64,000 nt of DNA from Panorpa germanica (taxonomy: Eukaryota > Arthropoda > Insecta > Mecoptera > Panorpidae). The notes under the pieces were generated by a model, which had not been told where the DNA came from, did no database searches, and worked only from the letters and a program-made list of their open reading frames with translations. Location of the stretch: contig OY783212.1 of the NCBI GenBank assembly GCA_963678705.1, positions 10,540,001-10,604,000 of the forward strand, in the 5' to 3' direction. Below are positions 23,130-36,299 of this stretch, piece by piece (positions within the stretch are counted from its first letter, which is position 1; each line of letters opens with the position of its first letter). The translations under genes and the position numbers were made by a program.

Positions 23130-23400
23130 ATAAATGCATATTTGCGGTTTTACTTTCATAAATATCCAAAAGTTAACGGAGTTAAAGCTATATCAATTTT
23201 GAATTTCAGGTTTCCCGCATTTTTATCACACAAACATTCATATGCGTCTCCGTTGTATAAAAAGATGGCAAATCGTCGAATGTGACGTACCATGCATGGA
23301 ATGTTCTATAACGTTGGATCACTTTAATAATTGAATAGGCAAATTTACTTTTTTAATTGTTAGTATCTCATATAATTTAAGGACACTCGTGCAAGTTATG
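23130..23400 (-). repeat. Dispersed repeat C, copy 2 (inverted)
   Basis: Diverged reverse complement of 14060-14430, sharing the GTGACGTACC, GGATATTT and GTTAACGGAGTTAAAGC-like blocks. Confidence 0.65.
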
Positions 23401-24817
23401 CATATTAATGTAACCATCTTTTGACACTTCGAATGTCGACTCATCCGACCATAAAACTATCTCTCTCGCTCACACTTCGTAAAACGACTCTCTCCGTCTC
23501 GCTCTACAACTAGAATCATAAAGTTACGGCCCTTAAGCTTTGAGTACACTATAATCATTTTTAGGTTAGTAAAACAATTTGTTCAATACTAGGTTTCTTT
23601 GCAAAATACGAAATGGTCCATAATTTAAGAAATATTCTAGCAAGTGTGATACCATTTTGGAATCCTTATTAAATGCGCCAACTTTTAATGTAACATGCCA
23701 ATCTCGCATAGTACTTTTTTTTCAGTACAGTCACTCAAAGTTGGGCGAAGAATTAATCTTGAATATTTGGTTGGACAAAAAGTGACAATTTCTTGCAATC
23801 TGGAGCAGTTAGCTTCACATTTTAAGCAAGAGTTTACAGAAACATTATTTAGGGTCACATAACAACAACATTTTAAAAAAAAAGTTAAGATTTGTAGCAA
23901 CAGGAGTGAAAAGACTGTCACAGGGTGCAGATTTTCTCAATTTTTTTTAAATATTTTTCTGATAAGTGTTATGACTTGGCCTATCACCCACTTCCGGCTT
24001 GACGTCGACTTCTGGGACACCCTGTATATTATAAATGCCACAAATATACCGTTTAAACAAATAACAGTCTGCCGCAAATATAGACGAATATGACACATTC
24101 GTTGCAGGCAGCTCAGGATGATGCAAGAGGATGATATCTACATATAAAAAATAATGCATTATTTATTCACACCGTTCTCCATCTCTAAAATTCTTTTATA
24201 TTTACATAAAATATTACTTCTCTTTACAATAATTTCTTATTTTAATTAACATTTCCTTTGTGCATGCAAGTAGTACATAAGGTATTTGGACGCATAGAGC
24301 AAAGATTGTAAAAATGCGTAGTTCATTTATCTCTATTAAAAGTGACGCATCTAGAATATAGGCGCACTAATCGCAATCAAGTTTTAAATATTACATCAAT
24401 TCAATTTATTACTTAATAAAAATATAATGATTAAATTACAATGTCGTGATCATGATTAAATAAATTTTTGGTGGCCTCTGGTAATCTGAAAGTCATGCGT
24501 CCATTGTCGAAATAACCACCAGGCTCACATGGCACTATCTGGACCACTTTGCATATGTGGCACCAATGTGACCCTAGCATACTACAACCAATCACAGAGT
24601 CAGCTCACAAAATTGTATCGTCTCGTCGTTTAGCTTATAATTACGTAGTTTTTTAACACTTTGCAAAAATATACACTCAGTAACATTTAACTTTTTCGAG
24701 TTATTTTATACAAAATTAAATTGTGTCCTGTCCTAAATTGTGTTAATATGTATGTTCTTTTTTTTCATATAATTTTTTAATTTTATTTAAATACTTATTT
24801 TTTAATTTTCTTTTCAG
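23401..24817. promoter_or_regulatory. Presumed upstream region / 5' UTR intron of the 88-residue gene
   Basis: The coding exon at 24819 sits directly behind a pyrimidine-rich acceptor (TTTTCTTTTCAG, ending 24817), so an untranslated first exon must lie upstream. A slightly G+C-richer island with a CCAAT box (CAACCAATCACAG, about 24587-24599) lies 200 bp upstream and is a candidate promoter. This is inference; no donor site could be fixed. Confidence 0.3.
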
Positions 24818-24818
24818 G

Positions 24819-27757
24819 ATGGGTGTAGAAATTGACCTGTTGGCCATTGGCGCCTGCTGCGGCACAATGGTGTTGAGGTGTATTGGAGGTATTTCAAATT
24901 ATTTTCTAAAAGAGTGAGCTAAACTAATAATAATTTATTTTAAAAGTGAAAATAACCATCGTAAAGTTTTGTTAATTTTGTAATATTAACCCTCCGTGTT
25001 AACACTATATATTTCGAGTCATGGTGTGTACACTGGGTCTTTGAGGAAACGGTTGAGTTTTTTGAGTTTTCTAAGCTCTCAAAAAATCAGAAAAAATTCT
25101 TGATTACTTCCTGAAGTATCTACTACATGGTCCAGAAGTTGCCAAAGTCCAAAGTTTAAACCGTTGTTAATAAAAATTCACAAATAGTGAAAAACGCGGA
25201 AAAAACGGAATATTGTTAAAAAATGTATAACTTTATAACAAACAAATATTAAGAAAACGTTTGTAGGCCTTTTTACCTTAGACTATAAGCTTTCGAAAGA
25301 ATGTAGTGTCTTTGGCGTGAGCTACAAAAAGTTGAATTATTTGTGCATCTGAAAGTGGGGAATAAATTCAGGCATGTCATAATAAATGGAAGGGTGATTA
25401 TTCGACACAAAATAAATTTTTATCAATGAAAATACAAAAGTTATGAAATAAAAATTAATATTAGTTAATAATAATTAGTGTCAAAAAAAGAATTTACGGT
25501 GCGCAACCGTTGAATTGTCACCCATCTTCAAAAACTTATTGTAGTAAAAGGATGAACTAATAAAAAAAAAATCTATATATATAATCTAAGAAATAATATA
25601 TTATATTACATAAAACATTTATTTTAACCATGAAAAAACTGTAAAACAAGGAGAAAAGCAAAAAAATATGCATTTACTAACATTGGAAAATACTAACGTC
25701 GTTTGTACACTGACCCTTTTAGTTTAACTGGCTCGCTTTGCAAGTAACCTGCTAGATCCGAATGCTGCTGAAATCTTAAGTCTCTACCACTACCTAGATT
25801 TTTTAGGGGCATAGGTGAAGAGCGCTCTGTACTCATGAGAGAGAAATAAGAGGTTGAAATTTCAACTGTTCCTTAAAAGACCCAGTGTACACACGCAGAG
25901 TTAACAACTAGTTCCGCATTAACAGTTTAGGCAAATGTTGACGAAATACTTTTTAAGATACTTATATCGACTGCACAAATTCATAATATGCGCAAACACA
26001 TGACATAACATATATGTTTAATCATTTGCATTTTTATCTAGAGTGGTTTTATCTTATAGTATTTCCGTCAAAACTTGATAAAAATGTTAACCCCGTTATT
26101 GTTGTGATCCCGAACGTGCCGGTTTAAAGAAAGTTACTATACCTGCAAATGAAGGCATCCGCAAGTAGAGACAAACGAGATATATTTGTCCCCAGGTTTA
26201 TACAGTTTAAGTCACTAGATAGATCGGTCTCTGTGACAAATTTAATAATGAACGAACCTGTTAAACTTTCTGCGGGTCCCATCCCTATACAACAAAGAAC
26301 GTTTTTTGTTTTATTTTATTGTTAATGGCATAACCTCGAAATCAGTGTTACAAATATTGAGCAACAGTTTTGCGTAGATAATGATCTTAATGTTTTCAAT
26401 TATTACAAAATTAGCAAAGTTTTCTTTATGTGAAATAATATGTAATGTGTGTCTTTTGTACTTAATTGTCCTATTAACTTTACTAATAATTTTAGCTTTA
26501 CACTAACGCAAATCTTCAATTGTATAATGTTAGTGAAACATCTTTATCATTCGGTGTTCATAGAATTACTGGAAATATACTAAAAAGATTCTTCAGCTAA
26601 TTAACTATTAAATAGTTTTGCATTTAATTACTAACATTACCATGTGAGCGTCTGTACACCAAAAACAGGTAAACTAAATATGTAGCATGTAATATAAATG
26701 TTAATCCTAAAATAGCTCTTTCATAAATAGTATAGGGTGTTACAAAAAAGCAGTTACGTTTAACCCGTAAGCGTTTTAAAATAATATACTGTCTTGCATC
26801 TAAACACAACTGCTTATTTTGAAACACAGTATGTTCGTTATCTTATTCAGTCATACAACAGTCATCTTATAAATTGCATGGCATTAATATTATACGTACT
26901 TCTGCAATAGTCTTACTACTTAAAAGCATGTTCTTCTATCATGAAGTGTGAAAGAGAAAGATGTTGTAGTAATACAAGGCGCTAATCTCACTCTGTATAT
27001 TAATTGCATCACACGAAAATTTATAATAATAATATTTTTATAATCTAATCCTGGAAGAATATTTTAAACTTTTTTTTTAATCTTTACTTGAGTGTATCTA
27101 CTTTCAAAAGTTATTAGCACTTTATAGAATATATATACATTTATAAACATTTACAAAACATATGGGTACTAAATGTAAATAATAATAATAATTGAGTATG
27201 TGTACTAAAAATGAAGAGATTAAATTTTTTTAAAATTCTGTAGCAATATTATAACACCGTTAATTGTTATTATTACTTTTATTTATGCCGCTCTTCTCTT
27301 TTTCATTTCTTTCCAAGTTAATTTAAAATCATTCTGATTAAAAATGATGGAGTAAAGTACACACCGTTGGTGCATTTAGAATACAAACTTGTAAAACTTG
27401 TATAGGGGCTTGGCGTATTTTGAATAAAACACAGTTTATGTACCGAACGTAGAATCCGTATTACTATATTGCACGTCTATTATATATTATTCCTGTAGTA
27501 AATAACAATATTAATTATCTTATATAATACCCCATAATATTTATTTATTTATTGTTTTAGGTTGCATTATGGATGCAGTGAAAGAGACAGACTTTTTTAA
27601 ATCAACTAAAAGGAAATTTAGAAATCTATGCTGTGGATGCATTTATCATCCACTTCCTGAGGAAAGTGAGGAGGACGTTCTACCCAGTACTGCACCAACT
27701 AAAGACGTCGAAATTCAGGACAATAAGTCAATTTTAAATTGTGGATTTATTTTATAG
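24819..27757 (+). CDS. Small cysteine-rich 88-residue protein, two coding exons
   Basis: Coding exon 1 is 24819-24888 (acceptor TTTCAG just before, donor GGAG|GTATTT). Exon 2 is 27561-27757 (acceptor TTGTTTTAG|GTTGC). The split glycine codon joins cleanly (G|GT). The predicted protein starts MGVEIDLLAIGACCGTMVL. A Cys/Gly-rich hydrophobic stretch (about residues 6-26) could be a membrane segment or lipidated patch. A basic part (KSTKRKFRN) is followed by a second cysteine cluster LCCGCIYHP (about 43-51) and an acidic, Pro/Ser-rich tail ending NCGFIL. The paired cysteine clusters beside a basic patch suggest palmitoylation and membrane attachment, which is inference. I do not recognise the family. 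Additional or alternative internal exons in the 2.67 kb intron cannot be excluded. Confidence 0.65.
24889..27560 (+). other. Intron of the 88-residue gene
   Basis: 2.67 kb, GT...AG, AT-rich, and holding the piggyBac-like element at 24990-25900. No further exon was recognised in the remaining 1.7 kb. Confidence 0.6.
24990..25900. mobile_element. piggyBac-like non-autonomous element (911 bp) with TTAA duplication
   Basis: Flanked by TTAA on both sides (24986-24989 and 25901-25904). Ends start CCCTCCGTG and, read inward from the right, CTCTGCGTG. A subterminal block GTGTACACTGGGTCTTT is present in inverted orientation at both ends (about 25026 and 25890). The TTAA target and C-rich tips are diagnostic of piggyBac-type elements. 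No transposase frame. It lies within the intron and about 100 bp from the donor site. Confidence 0.8.
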
Positions 27758-28125
27758 CTCTTGTTTGATCACGGCTCAGCGCCATTGCTGCAAAATCCAA
27801 CTTGTACAGCCATTGGATAAAATTTAATTACATATAAGAGGAAAGAAACTAAAATATTACAATTAAGAAAATTTCAAAATTTAAGTGTATGTTTCTTATT
27901 AAGTTTTAATTGAAAGAATTTCCAATACAGTGAGATAAATTTAATATAGTTTTAATGTTATTTATTAGCTCTATTTATTACTAAATTAATTTATTAGCAC
28001 ACCCAATACTTCGTGAATTATGACTTTGTAAATTCCTATTTTGTATATTAATACTATAATTATTGTTAATTCATTAAGTCAGAAGTTCATATGATATTTG
28101 ATGTGCTATACAAGCATTTACATTT

Positions 28126-28131
28126 AATAAA
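28126..28131 (+). terminator. Polyadenylation signal of the 88-residue gene
   Basis: AATAAA 370 nt after the stop codon, the first good hexamer in a plain AT-rich 3' region. Confidence 0.5.
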
Positions 28132-28394
28132 GATTTCAAAATACCATAAAATATTAATGTAGTTAAAAATAATTGTTTTGTCGTTAAAAAATATATTCTT
28201 TAAAATTGTCACGTTACGTAATTTTTTTACATTTATATACATTGGAATTATTTGTGTGAAAATAAATATTTTTGAAACATGATATTGAGTTTAACTGTTC
28301 CATTAAAAACCGGAAATACCAATGAAATTGAGATAATTTATTTTCTATTGCCCTAAAAATAATCGTAATTCAAGACGATCAGTTAACACAAGCA

Positions 28395-29156
28395 TTGCTA
28401 GTCGGTCGTGATTTCATAGATCAGCCGGAAGTGATGTTAATAAAATTATCTAATACCGTGACAATACGGCGGCTACCTACTTTAAGGGTACCCCAAATAA
28501 TGTCGGTCACAGCTACTGTTAGCAATAAGCAGATACGTCAATTTATTGGGTTGGCTAGTTATTTTCGGAAGTTCATACGCAACTTCGCCGGTTTAGTTGA
28601 ACCTTTGACAAAGTTGACTAAAAATAATAATAAATGGGAATGGTCAATGAGTCAAGAGGCGGCATTCACGTCAGTTAAGAAACTGCTGAGTGAAAACCCC
28701 GTACTTGCTGTATTTGACCCATCTTTAGAAACCCAATTGCACACAGACGCCAGCTGTTTAGGTGTGGGTGCAATTCTGTTTCAGAAGCATGGTAAAGACC
28801 TTCGAGTGGTCTCATACTTTAGCAAACAAACAACTGTTGATCAGAGACAGTATCATTCATACGAGTTAGAAACGATGGCCGTTGTGTTAGCGTTGAAACA
28901 CTTTCGGGTCTATCTAATTGGGTTAGAATTTAAAGTTGTCACTGACTGTAATGCTTTCAGGACAACATTGACAAAAAAAGATCTCATTCCTCGTATTGGC
29001 CGCTGGTGGCTTGACATACAGGAATTCTCTTTTGATATTGAGTATAGGCCAGGGCCTAAAATGTTGCATGTGGACGCGTTGAGCCGAAATGCTGTCTTTT
29101 CGGTGGAAACGCTTCACTTTAATCTGACTGAAAGCGACTGGGTGGTATCAGCCTAG
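28395..29156 (+). pseudogene. Gypsy RT end and RNase H remnant
   Basis: 253-codon frame with the RT connection and RNase H domain motifs (DASCLGVGA, YELETMAV, VVTDC, RPGPKMLHVDALSR). The DALSR tail marks the end of the gypsy RNase H. Fossil; no function inferred. Confidence 0.8.
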
Positions 29157-29669
29157 TTGCAAGGTGAACAATTAGCGAGGATCAGGCAAATCCTTCTGGC
29201 TAAAGAAGTTAATAATGAGACTAAACAATACTTTGCACAATATACGATTGTCAAAGGCAGATTGTATCGCAAATTGGATAACGGCAGCAAACGTTGGGTT
29301 GTACCACGCTCAGCTGCGTTCCAGATTTGTAAGTTATGTTATGATGACACTGGTCATTTTGGTATCGACAAAACACTCGCTAAGATTCGCTCAAACTATT
29401 GGTTTGCTGGAATGAGGCGTTTTGTGATAAAATACATAGCTGCATGTTTGAGTTGCAACTATTACAAGAGTAAATCAGGTAAACGTGAGGGAAGATTGCA
29501 TAGTATAGAGAAAGTAACTGTACCTTTCCATACTATACACATCGACCACGTAGGACCTTTTGAGACTAGTAAAAGGCGGACCAAATACCTGTTTGTACTT
29601 TGGAAGCTTTTACTAATACACGTTGTAAAGGCATTGTTAAACCTTGTACATCTGTTTCGGCACTGGTAA
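29157..29669 (+). pseudogene. Gypsy integrase N-terminal remnant
   Basis: Contains the H2C2 zinc-binding region (HFGIDKT, CLSCNYYK) and the first strand of the core (HIDHVGPF). Fossil. Confidence 0.75.
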
Positions 29670-30789
29670 ATTCGGTGATTGACAGCACTCGTACAGATTA
29701 TGAGTCGGCTTGTAATCAAAATTATAAAGCAAATGTAGCGCGTTCTGCGTTTTAAATTTGACGAGGACTCTGGTCACAAAGTAACACAGGTTGGCAACCA
29801 CTCATACAGATGTGCACAAACTTTTGCTTAGCTCGCATGTGAGTCGGTTTGTAACCGAGTGTACAAACGTAAAGTTGCGAATGGTGGTAAGCGCTGAGCC
29901 GTACGGCGCTATACTACGTTTCAACCCTGTAAACTGTAAAAGAACGAAATCAAACAGTACTTTGTACAATGACAGTACAGTTGTAATAGTCAGACTACAT
30001 CGTTAATTGAGAAAGGGTAACAAATACTGAGCTGTATCAGATTCTGTTACATCTCAAAGCTGTAAATGTTGCCACGTTGGTTTCGAAGTGCGTTTGCGAC
30101 CCAAACGTTCTCTCGATACAACGACAATGCATATTGTTATGATTTGTACGCTAAACAGTAAACGGCGCTATAAATATAACAATTAGTAACAATACAAGTC
30201 ACAGGAGATACAGCCGCATGCTAGAGTCGTAAGCTACATCATAAGCTCAAAGGACCTTATCTTGTGGTCAGGACTTAGCCGAACGACAGATACGAATTGC
30301 AAGATCTGCGAGAAGGGTCACGCAGAAACACAGCCACAGTACCGGCCAACAAAATGAAACCTTGGATTGCAGTCATCTAACAAACATGGGCCGATTCAAC
30401 ATATCATCAACTGATAGGAATTAACATGATGCATTTTTTTTCAGAAAAACATCAGACTAATCAATTTGAATATATTTCAGAACAGCCGTAGATTAGAGGA
30501 CTAATCTATGTCAGTATGGCCGAATGTTAGAACCCTTATACACTACACCACTGCACTGCATTACCGAGAACTAAGATAAGCTAACAATCTTAAGTGGGGC
30601 TGTATGGTTCACCCCCATCTCAACCCGTTGAGCATGACGTGGCCCTGGGCACGTCGCATTATGAATTAGAACAGAGCAGTAGATTAACATATTTGTGTAA
30701 CGGTCCTAATATTTATGAATAAAGATATTTGTATCAAACCTTAAGTTCGACTTATAATTATTAATTAGTACACCGTATTGTTTCTAACA

Positions 30790-31024
30790 AAACTTACTCT
30801 ATCCTAAAAAAATTTACGTTTAATCCCATTTCGGATTGAATTGAATTTTTCTATTTCAATTTACAGCAGATAAGATTAAAAAGAAGTAAACATGTCAAAA
30901 CTAATTAACATAGACGCCGGGTTTCGTTCCCAGGCCAATATATATATTACATTTTCTGGGTAAAGGTAAGAGCAGGATTAATTAGTTAGCCCAACTAAGA
31001 TGAATGACTTTGAAAAGGCAACTG
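30790..31024 (+). repeat. Dispersed repeat D, copy 1 (~235 bp)
   Basis: From AAACTTACTCTATCC to GGCAACTG. Two further near-identical copies at 41116-41349 and 44187-44421. The central block GGGTTTCGTTCCCAGG faintly recalls a tRNA-type B box, so a SINE is possible, but no A box or poly(A) tail supports it. Confidence 0.8.
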
Positions 31025-32459
31025 GGATTTATAAATTTATAAATTTGGAAATTTAAATGAAAGTGAAATTACTTACATATGAAATTTTTAGTATGAAGAA
31101 AAAACTAAACTTTAATATGATAAACAAAGATTTCATTAACAAAAGTCAGCCAAAAGGAAAGGATTATTATACGTTTTATACAAATTGAAGTAAGAAAAGA
31201 TGATTATAGATATTTTTTAACTAATGCTTCTACTGCATTAATCCCTCTTAAGTTCCAATGTAGCCGATCCGTCCTGCCATCATGGTAATACCTTCAATTT
31301 AGAATAAAAATATTATTAAAATTTCAGTTAGGTTTCAGTAAGACATAACTTTATAATATTTACCTTTCAGAGAATGTTTCCTTTACTTCTCCACTGTTTT
31401 CTTTAAATTCGTTACGTATGTCTAATACTGTTATATGGTCTTCTATAATTAAATAAAATTATTTTCAATACTATGCATTGTTTATTTGATTTACTTGTAT
31501 TGTAAGTTGTATTACGTTTTTCTAATTTAACAATATGGTTGTTGTATATATCCAACAGATCCAACTAATACTACACTTCTGCTTGGAACATAAGTGTTTC
31601 CTTTTATTGCACCTTTTTGCAATAGCAGCATATATTAAATTTATATTACTAAGCAGTAAAGTTTTACAATTCTTTAATGTGTTCTGCTACTCTTTTGAAC
31701 AATATCAGTTATTGTTGATCTAATTGAAGTGACTGAAATAAATAGTATCATAGTAGTAATTTACTCGTTAGTTAATCTATTTGTAAACGTCTTCTCAAGA
31801 AATGTATGTATTATATTATAACAGTAGTGTAATAATAAACATAGTAATAAGTAATAATAAACAATATTTCATCAAACATAAATAACATTTCTAAAATTTT
31901 TATAATTTCTATAGTAATAATCAGCGCAGCCCAAAAATTGGCAATAGTTAATGGATTGATGTTAGTAATTTCTTGATCCATTATGTTGTTGATTAATCAT
32001 TGTTCTTTAATAAATAGATGTAATAATAGAATTTTACTGTTATAGAATATAATATTATTAGAAGTAATTAAAAAAAAAGATTATTTCGATATGATGTTTT
32101 AAAAATAAAATACTATATATACATATATGTATACATATAACAACAGTTAGTGTAACAAAATAAAGGTACTTACAGTTTCAAAGTGTTTCAGCACAAATCA
32201 CCCAATAATTTAATTTACACAGTAATATTAAGCGTTAATGACAAATTATGACAGACAGCTTGGCGGCAATATGAACAGGGAATCCCCAAATTCATGAACG
32301 TATTTCGCTTATTATACAGAAAAATATCTTCTCTAACAGTGTCATCTGTGAGCATTATTGTGACATAATTTAAAATACTAGATGTTACCAGCATATTAAA
32401 AATTATTCACAATAAAATAAACTATTTCTTTTTACATTAACCTGTACTACCGAATCTAT
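31025..32459. other. Intergenic AT-rich DNA
   Basis: No gene, RNA or element recognised. Confidence 0.55.
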
Positions 32460-33175
32460 AATATTTTTAAATTGTTTTGAATTTAAAATATAGTAATGTA
32501 TAATACACATGTTAAATATTATTAAAAAATAAATATTTATAATTCCTTTTTTTTTGAGTTTTTATATCACCATGTATATCTGTGCGTATGAAATATAACA
32601 CTTTTCAAAGACCTGTACCTCCGAATATAATTTATTTTCTCCTGGTTTTGAATTTAAATTATTGTTATGTATAGTGTATACTATACACACGTTTAATTTT
32701 ATTAAAAAATAAAGATGTATAATTCCTTTTTTTTCAGTTTTTATATCAGCATATTTACCTGAGTGTATGAAATACAACACTATTCAAATACCTGTAATTC
32801 CGAATTTATTATATTGTTTTGAATTTAAAATATAGTTATTTAATGTAAACACTCTTAACGTTTTAAGTATTTTATAAAAATAAAGATGAGAAGTTACTTA
32901 TTCTAATGTTTGCATATTCGTTAAAATAATTCTATTTTTGTATAGACGTTTATTATTCCTTAGTGCTAATATATGATTGCAAATGTTTATTTTCTATTAT
33001 TACATTTTGTATTTATGTCAATAGTAACAATAATGACGGTTAAGTTTGCATTTGAACTGTATAATAGCAATTTCGAATATTCTCTATGAGACTGTAGACA
33101 GCTATGTTATGAACACCACTAGTTTCCAATGCGCTGCTAGACAGCGCTGCGAACTACACCGACGTTGTATGTGTA
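32460..33175 (-). mobile_element. Second copy of the ACGTCGG inverted-repeat element
   Basis: Reverse complement of 4926-5590 with an extra internal tandem unit at its left side. Only one terminal repeat (about 33050-33175) is clear. The boundary at left is uncertain. Confidence 0.65.
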
Positions 33176-33770
33176 CTGCTGGTGGACCTATGCATACATA
33201 ATAGCAGTTAGCAGAGTTGATATTTTTATAAAATGACTAATTCATACGAGTACAATGTACGATTAGAGGAATTTTTGACTGTAGTAGTAAAAACTATACT
33301 AGATTGAACCAGTAGTATGCTTAGAAAGACAGACAAAAATATTAAAAGTTGTTATTTCATTTTGGCAAATCATTCTAATTTCATTTATATATTTATTATT
33401 GCTCCATATTGGCTTCCGATGCTGAGTACATGATCTTCAAAATGCTTATATCTAATTCAGCAGTACGTCTAAACTTCCGAGATTCTATGCAACGGCATAC
33501 CTTGCATATAAGTTCTACTCAATGACGCATAGACAATATTTTAAAAACATTATTTTGAAATGCTAAAATGAAATATTTCATAATACTAATTTATAAATAT
33601 TAGATGATAAATAGATTCGCAAAAAGTCCCCTTGATCTTATGCGCTCTAAATGATGATCTTAGTAGAGCAAGATTATTTAATATAACAAGAATGTTACGC
33701 CCATTGATGCAATGATATGTTAAAAATATCACTTGATAGATCGGATATATGAAATGTCTTGATCCCAAAT
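33176..33770. other. Sequence unique to this copy, between element and repeat B
   Basis: About 595 bp with no counterpart in the 4.9 kb copy or in the 42.6 kb copy. No gene recognised. It is either an insertion here or sequence lost from the other copies. Confidence 0.5.
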
Positions 33771-34680
33771 GTCTAGAGCAATGGTTAGGGTAACACCTTA
33801 AAAATGTATTTGTTTACAACGCAAATGAGTCAAAATATTTTTATTTACTTTTATGCTGTTCTAGAAATTTAAACAGGTTAGACAAAAATCTCAAGACTTT
33901 GTGGTTTTATTATATTCTAGAAACAACTATTCTGAAATGTATCTCTGAATAACTTAATGCGACAAATTAGCGTAAAATCAATTAAATAAACTTGTCTGAC
34001 AATTTTGAGTATGCTGATTTCGTATATTTGGTTTATCAGCATGAATGTTGATGATTTAGACCTCAATTTAGAAAAGATAAGGATTTCAAACAGTTTCTTT
34101 GCAATATCTCCTCACCAGTTGGTCCTAAGATAAAAACACACTATAGAGGAGTCAATTTGATTCATTAAAATAATCCTTTAACCTTTTCTTCATATAATTT
34201 TAATGTTAAATTTAATATGTATGAATGAGTAAGGGAGAAGCACTGCGCAGTGCGAGAACAAACGAGACAGGAATATAATTTTAATTTTTCGAGTTTTCAC
34301 TAATTTCCTTATTAAAAGTGTAAATTTTTGGCTTGAAAACTTTTACTATTACAAATTATATAGAAAAAATCATCCAAATCGAATTGAACAGTTTCTCAAT
34401 AATTCTCCTTTTTCGGTCAAATTTCCATCACTAAAGATTCTTTTGTATATTAAGCTGCACCGCTGTAAAGTAGAGTACTTCACCGAAAATTAGTGATGAT
34501 TGAAATCAACGAATAACATTCAACAGAGAGTGCATGCTCTTACAATTTTGTAAATATTTTTTGCAATACCGAATATTGCAATCTGAATAGTCGCCTAATG
34601 GCAGAGGCGGTCTTAGGGGGTGGCAAGTAGGGCAGCCGCCCGGGGACTCGCTCTTGTAGGGGCATCGCTCCCTCGCGAAA
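33771..34680 (+). repeat. Repeat B and hAT-like tip, second copy
   Basis: Reverse complement of 4035-4925; tip CAGAGGCGGTCTTAGG begins at 34602. It continues directly into repeat A. Confidence 0.8.
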
Positions 34681-36299
34681 GCTATTTATCCGGACCACTG
34701 TCTGGCCAGTTTCGTAGTATAAGCATGACTTGCATGAAATAAACGACTTGTTGCTACGTCATCTTTCAAATGTCTCTTGCTCGTACATTAAATATGTATC
34801 CATTAAATATAATGCTCTCAGGCAGCGTAGGTTCAATATAACACTACCCCAAATATTATATAAACAAAAACAAGGGCATCGGTTATAACACATTCCAGGA
34901 AATTCAGTACTTTAAATGACAAAACTAAAAACTATTTAAAACACTCATAACAGTGTTAGTTAGTTTAAAGAGAAAAATATTTAAATTTAAAAGTATATAA
35001 AAACGCGTAACACATGTTAGCTTGGACCTAAGCAATGCAGAATATAATAACTACATTTAAAACTATATAAAAATGCGTCACACATGTTGGCTTCGAGACC
35101 TAAGCAATACTAAACACATTCTTTATTTGTGATTTCTGAGAAAATACACAACTCTTAGGCCTGTCTCAGTATGGGACCGTATTTAAGCGAATTTCTGCCG
35201 GACGTATACGGGCTACTACGCTTTACCTATCCGAACCATGTAAATGTAATGAGATCGCTCTGGAGCTCTCAGACTGCACGCTACAAAGCCGTCCGAATAC
35301 GGGAGGCACGACCTCGCACAGTAGAAGCGTATAAAGGAGAATTTTATCCAAGCGTTACTACTACTACTACAAACCTTTGTAAATACAAACAGCCGCCTAG
35401 ACTGGAGGGGATTGCTACTTCTTTCGCTGCCATACGGGTCTTTTCGCGTCTATCGCGACATCAAGTATGACGAGTATGAGTATGAGTACGAGTATATGTT
35501 ATGAGTATGTATATTATGCAGTAAGCATATGCGTTTGATTATGTTATCTGCTCGGTATCCAATAACATAATAAGATAACATCCAGGCACACTAGATTTAA
35601 GACGTAAACAACAACTGAATGTTGCATCAAAAGTATAGATAAATAAATTAGTATAAACATGTATTGTGACCACACATAGGCGGTTTCCTTTGTAGCTACT
35701 CCAATCCGCAGATTTACGTCCGAATACGCCGACGCTTAAATACGGTCCCATACTGAGACAGACCTTAGAGAGTTGGACCACGCCGTGGCTAGAAAATTTT
35801 CTTGAAACAATTATTTTTAAATTATTCTCTTTCAATTTATTTAACGTCGGCCTATTTCGGCGATACTAAGTCCTATCTCTAACGACCTCTTACTAATCCG
35901 CTGCCTAATAAATTTATGATTATGTTAGCACATATAGCACCGGTCTTGGGATCGAATCTGAAGACAAAGTAGTCCGTGGTCAAGCATTAATGCTATTACC
36001 CACTGTGACCGTCTCGGTTTCTTTTGAAAATGTGATTTTGTAAAAGTATACTTAAAATTTCATGACAGGGTGAATAGATAGGACAACAGGAATCACGAGT
36101 TTAATTAATTTCTTTTCTAAAAAAGGGGCACAGTATTCGGATGACCTTGTGAGATGTACAATATGCACGCAGGCTCGACTCGGTTTTGCATAGTGGCCTA
36201 ATGGAATCTATGACAAATTTACAAACGCTATAATAAATAAATCAATGACATTTGGTTTTCCCCAAACTACATACATGTTTAGCATTGTAAATAAAAATC
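34681..36299 (+). repeat. Repeat A, third copy (carries MITE 2)
   Basis: Same as 107-1110 and 42660-43680, but interrupted at 35158-35764 by the MITE and cut at 36299 by the Copia insertion; it resumes at 40600. Confidence 0.85.
35158..35764. mobile_element. Harbinger-type MITE 2 (607 bp), copy 2
   Basis: Inverted near-identical copy of 21489-22095, flanked by TTA (35155-35157 and 35765-35767). The empty site CAACTCTTAGAGAGTTGG is intact at about 570-587 and at 43136-43153, which proves a 3 bp TTA duplication. Confidence 0.9.

Larger units (their letters stand above)
28370..30740 (+). mobile_element. Ty3/gypsy retroelement fossil, 5'-truncated and broken
   Basis: Parts in order: the end of a reverse transcriptase (FIGLASYFRKFIRNFAG, LVEPLTKL), a gypsy-type RNase H (HTDASCLGVGAILFQ; YELETMAVVLALKHFR), an integrase zinc-binding region (GHFGIDKTLAKIRSNYW; CLSCNYYKS) and the start of an integrase core (IHIDHVGPF). 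Beyond about 29700 the similarity decays; a C-terminal integrase-like block ending KMKPW is visible near 30350. The stretch 30380-30740, with an AATAAA near its end, could be a 3' LTR, but no 5' partner exists in the window. It is broken in many places, so older than the Copia element. gag, protease and most of the RT are absent. Confidence 0.75.

Noticed and set aside
30880-30960. Repeat D as a tRNA-derived SINE
   Set aside because: Only a faint B-box-like word; no A box, no tail, no target duplication.
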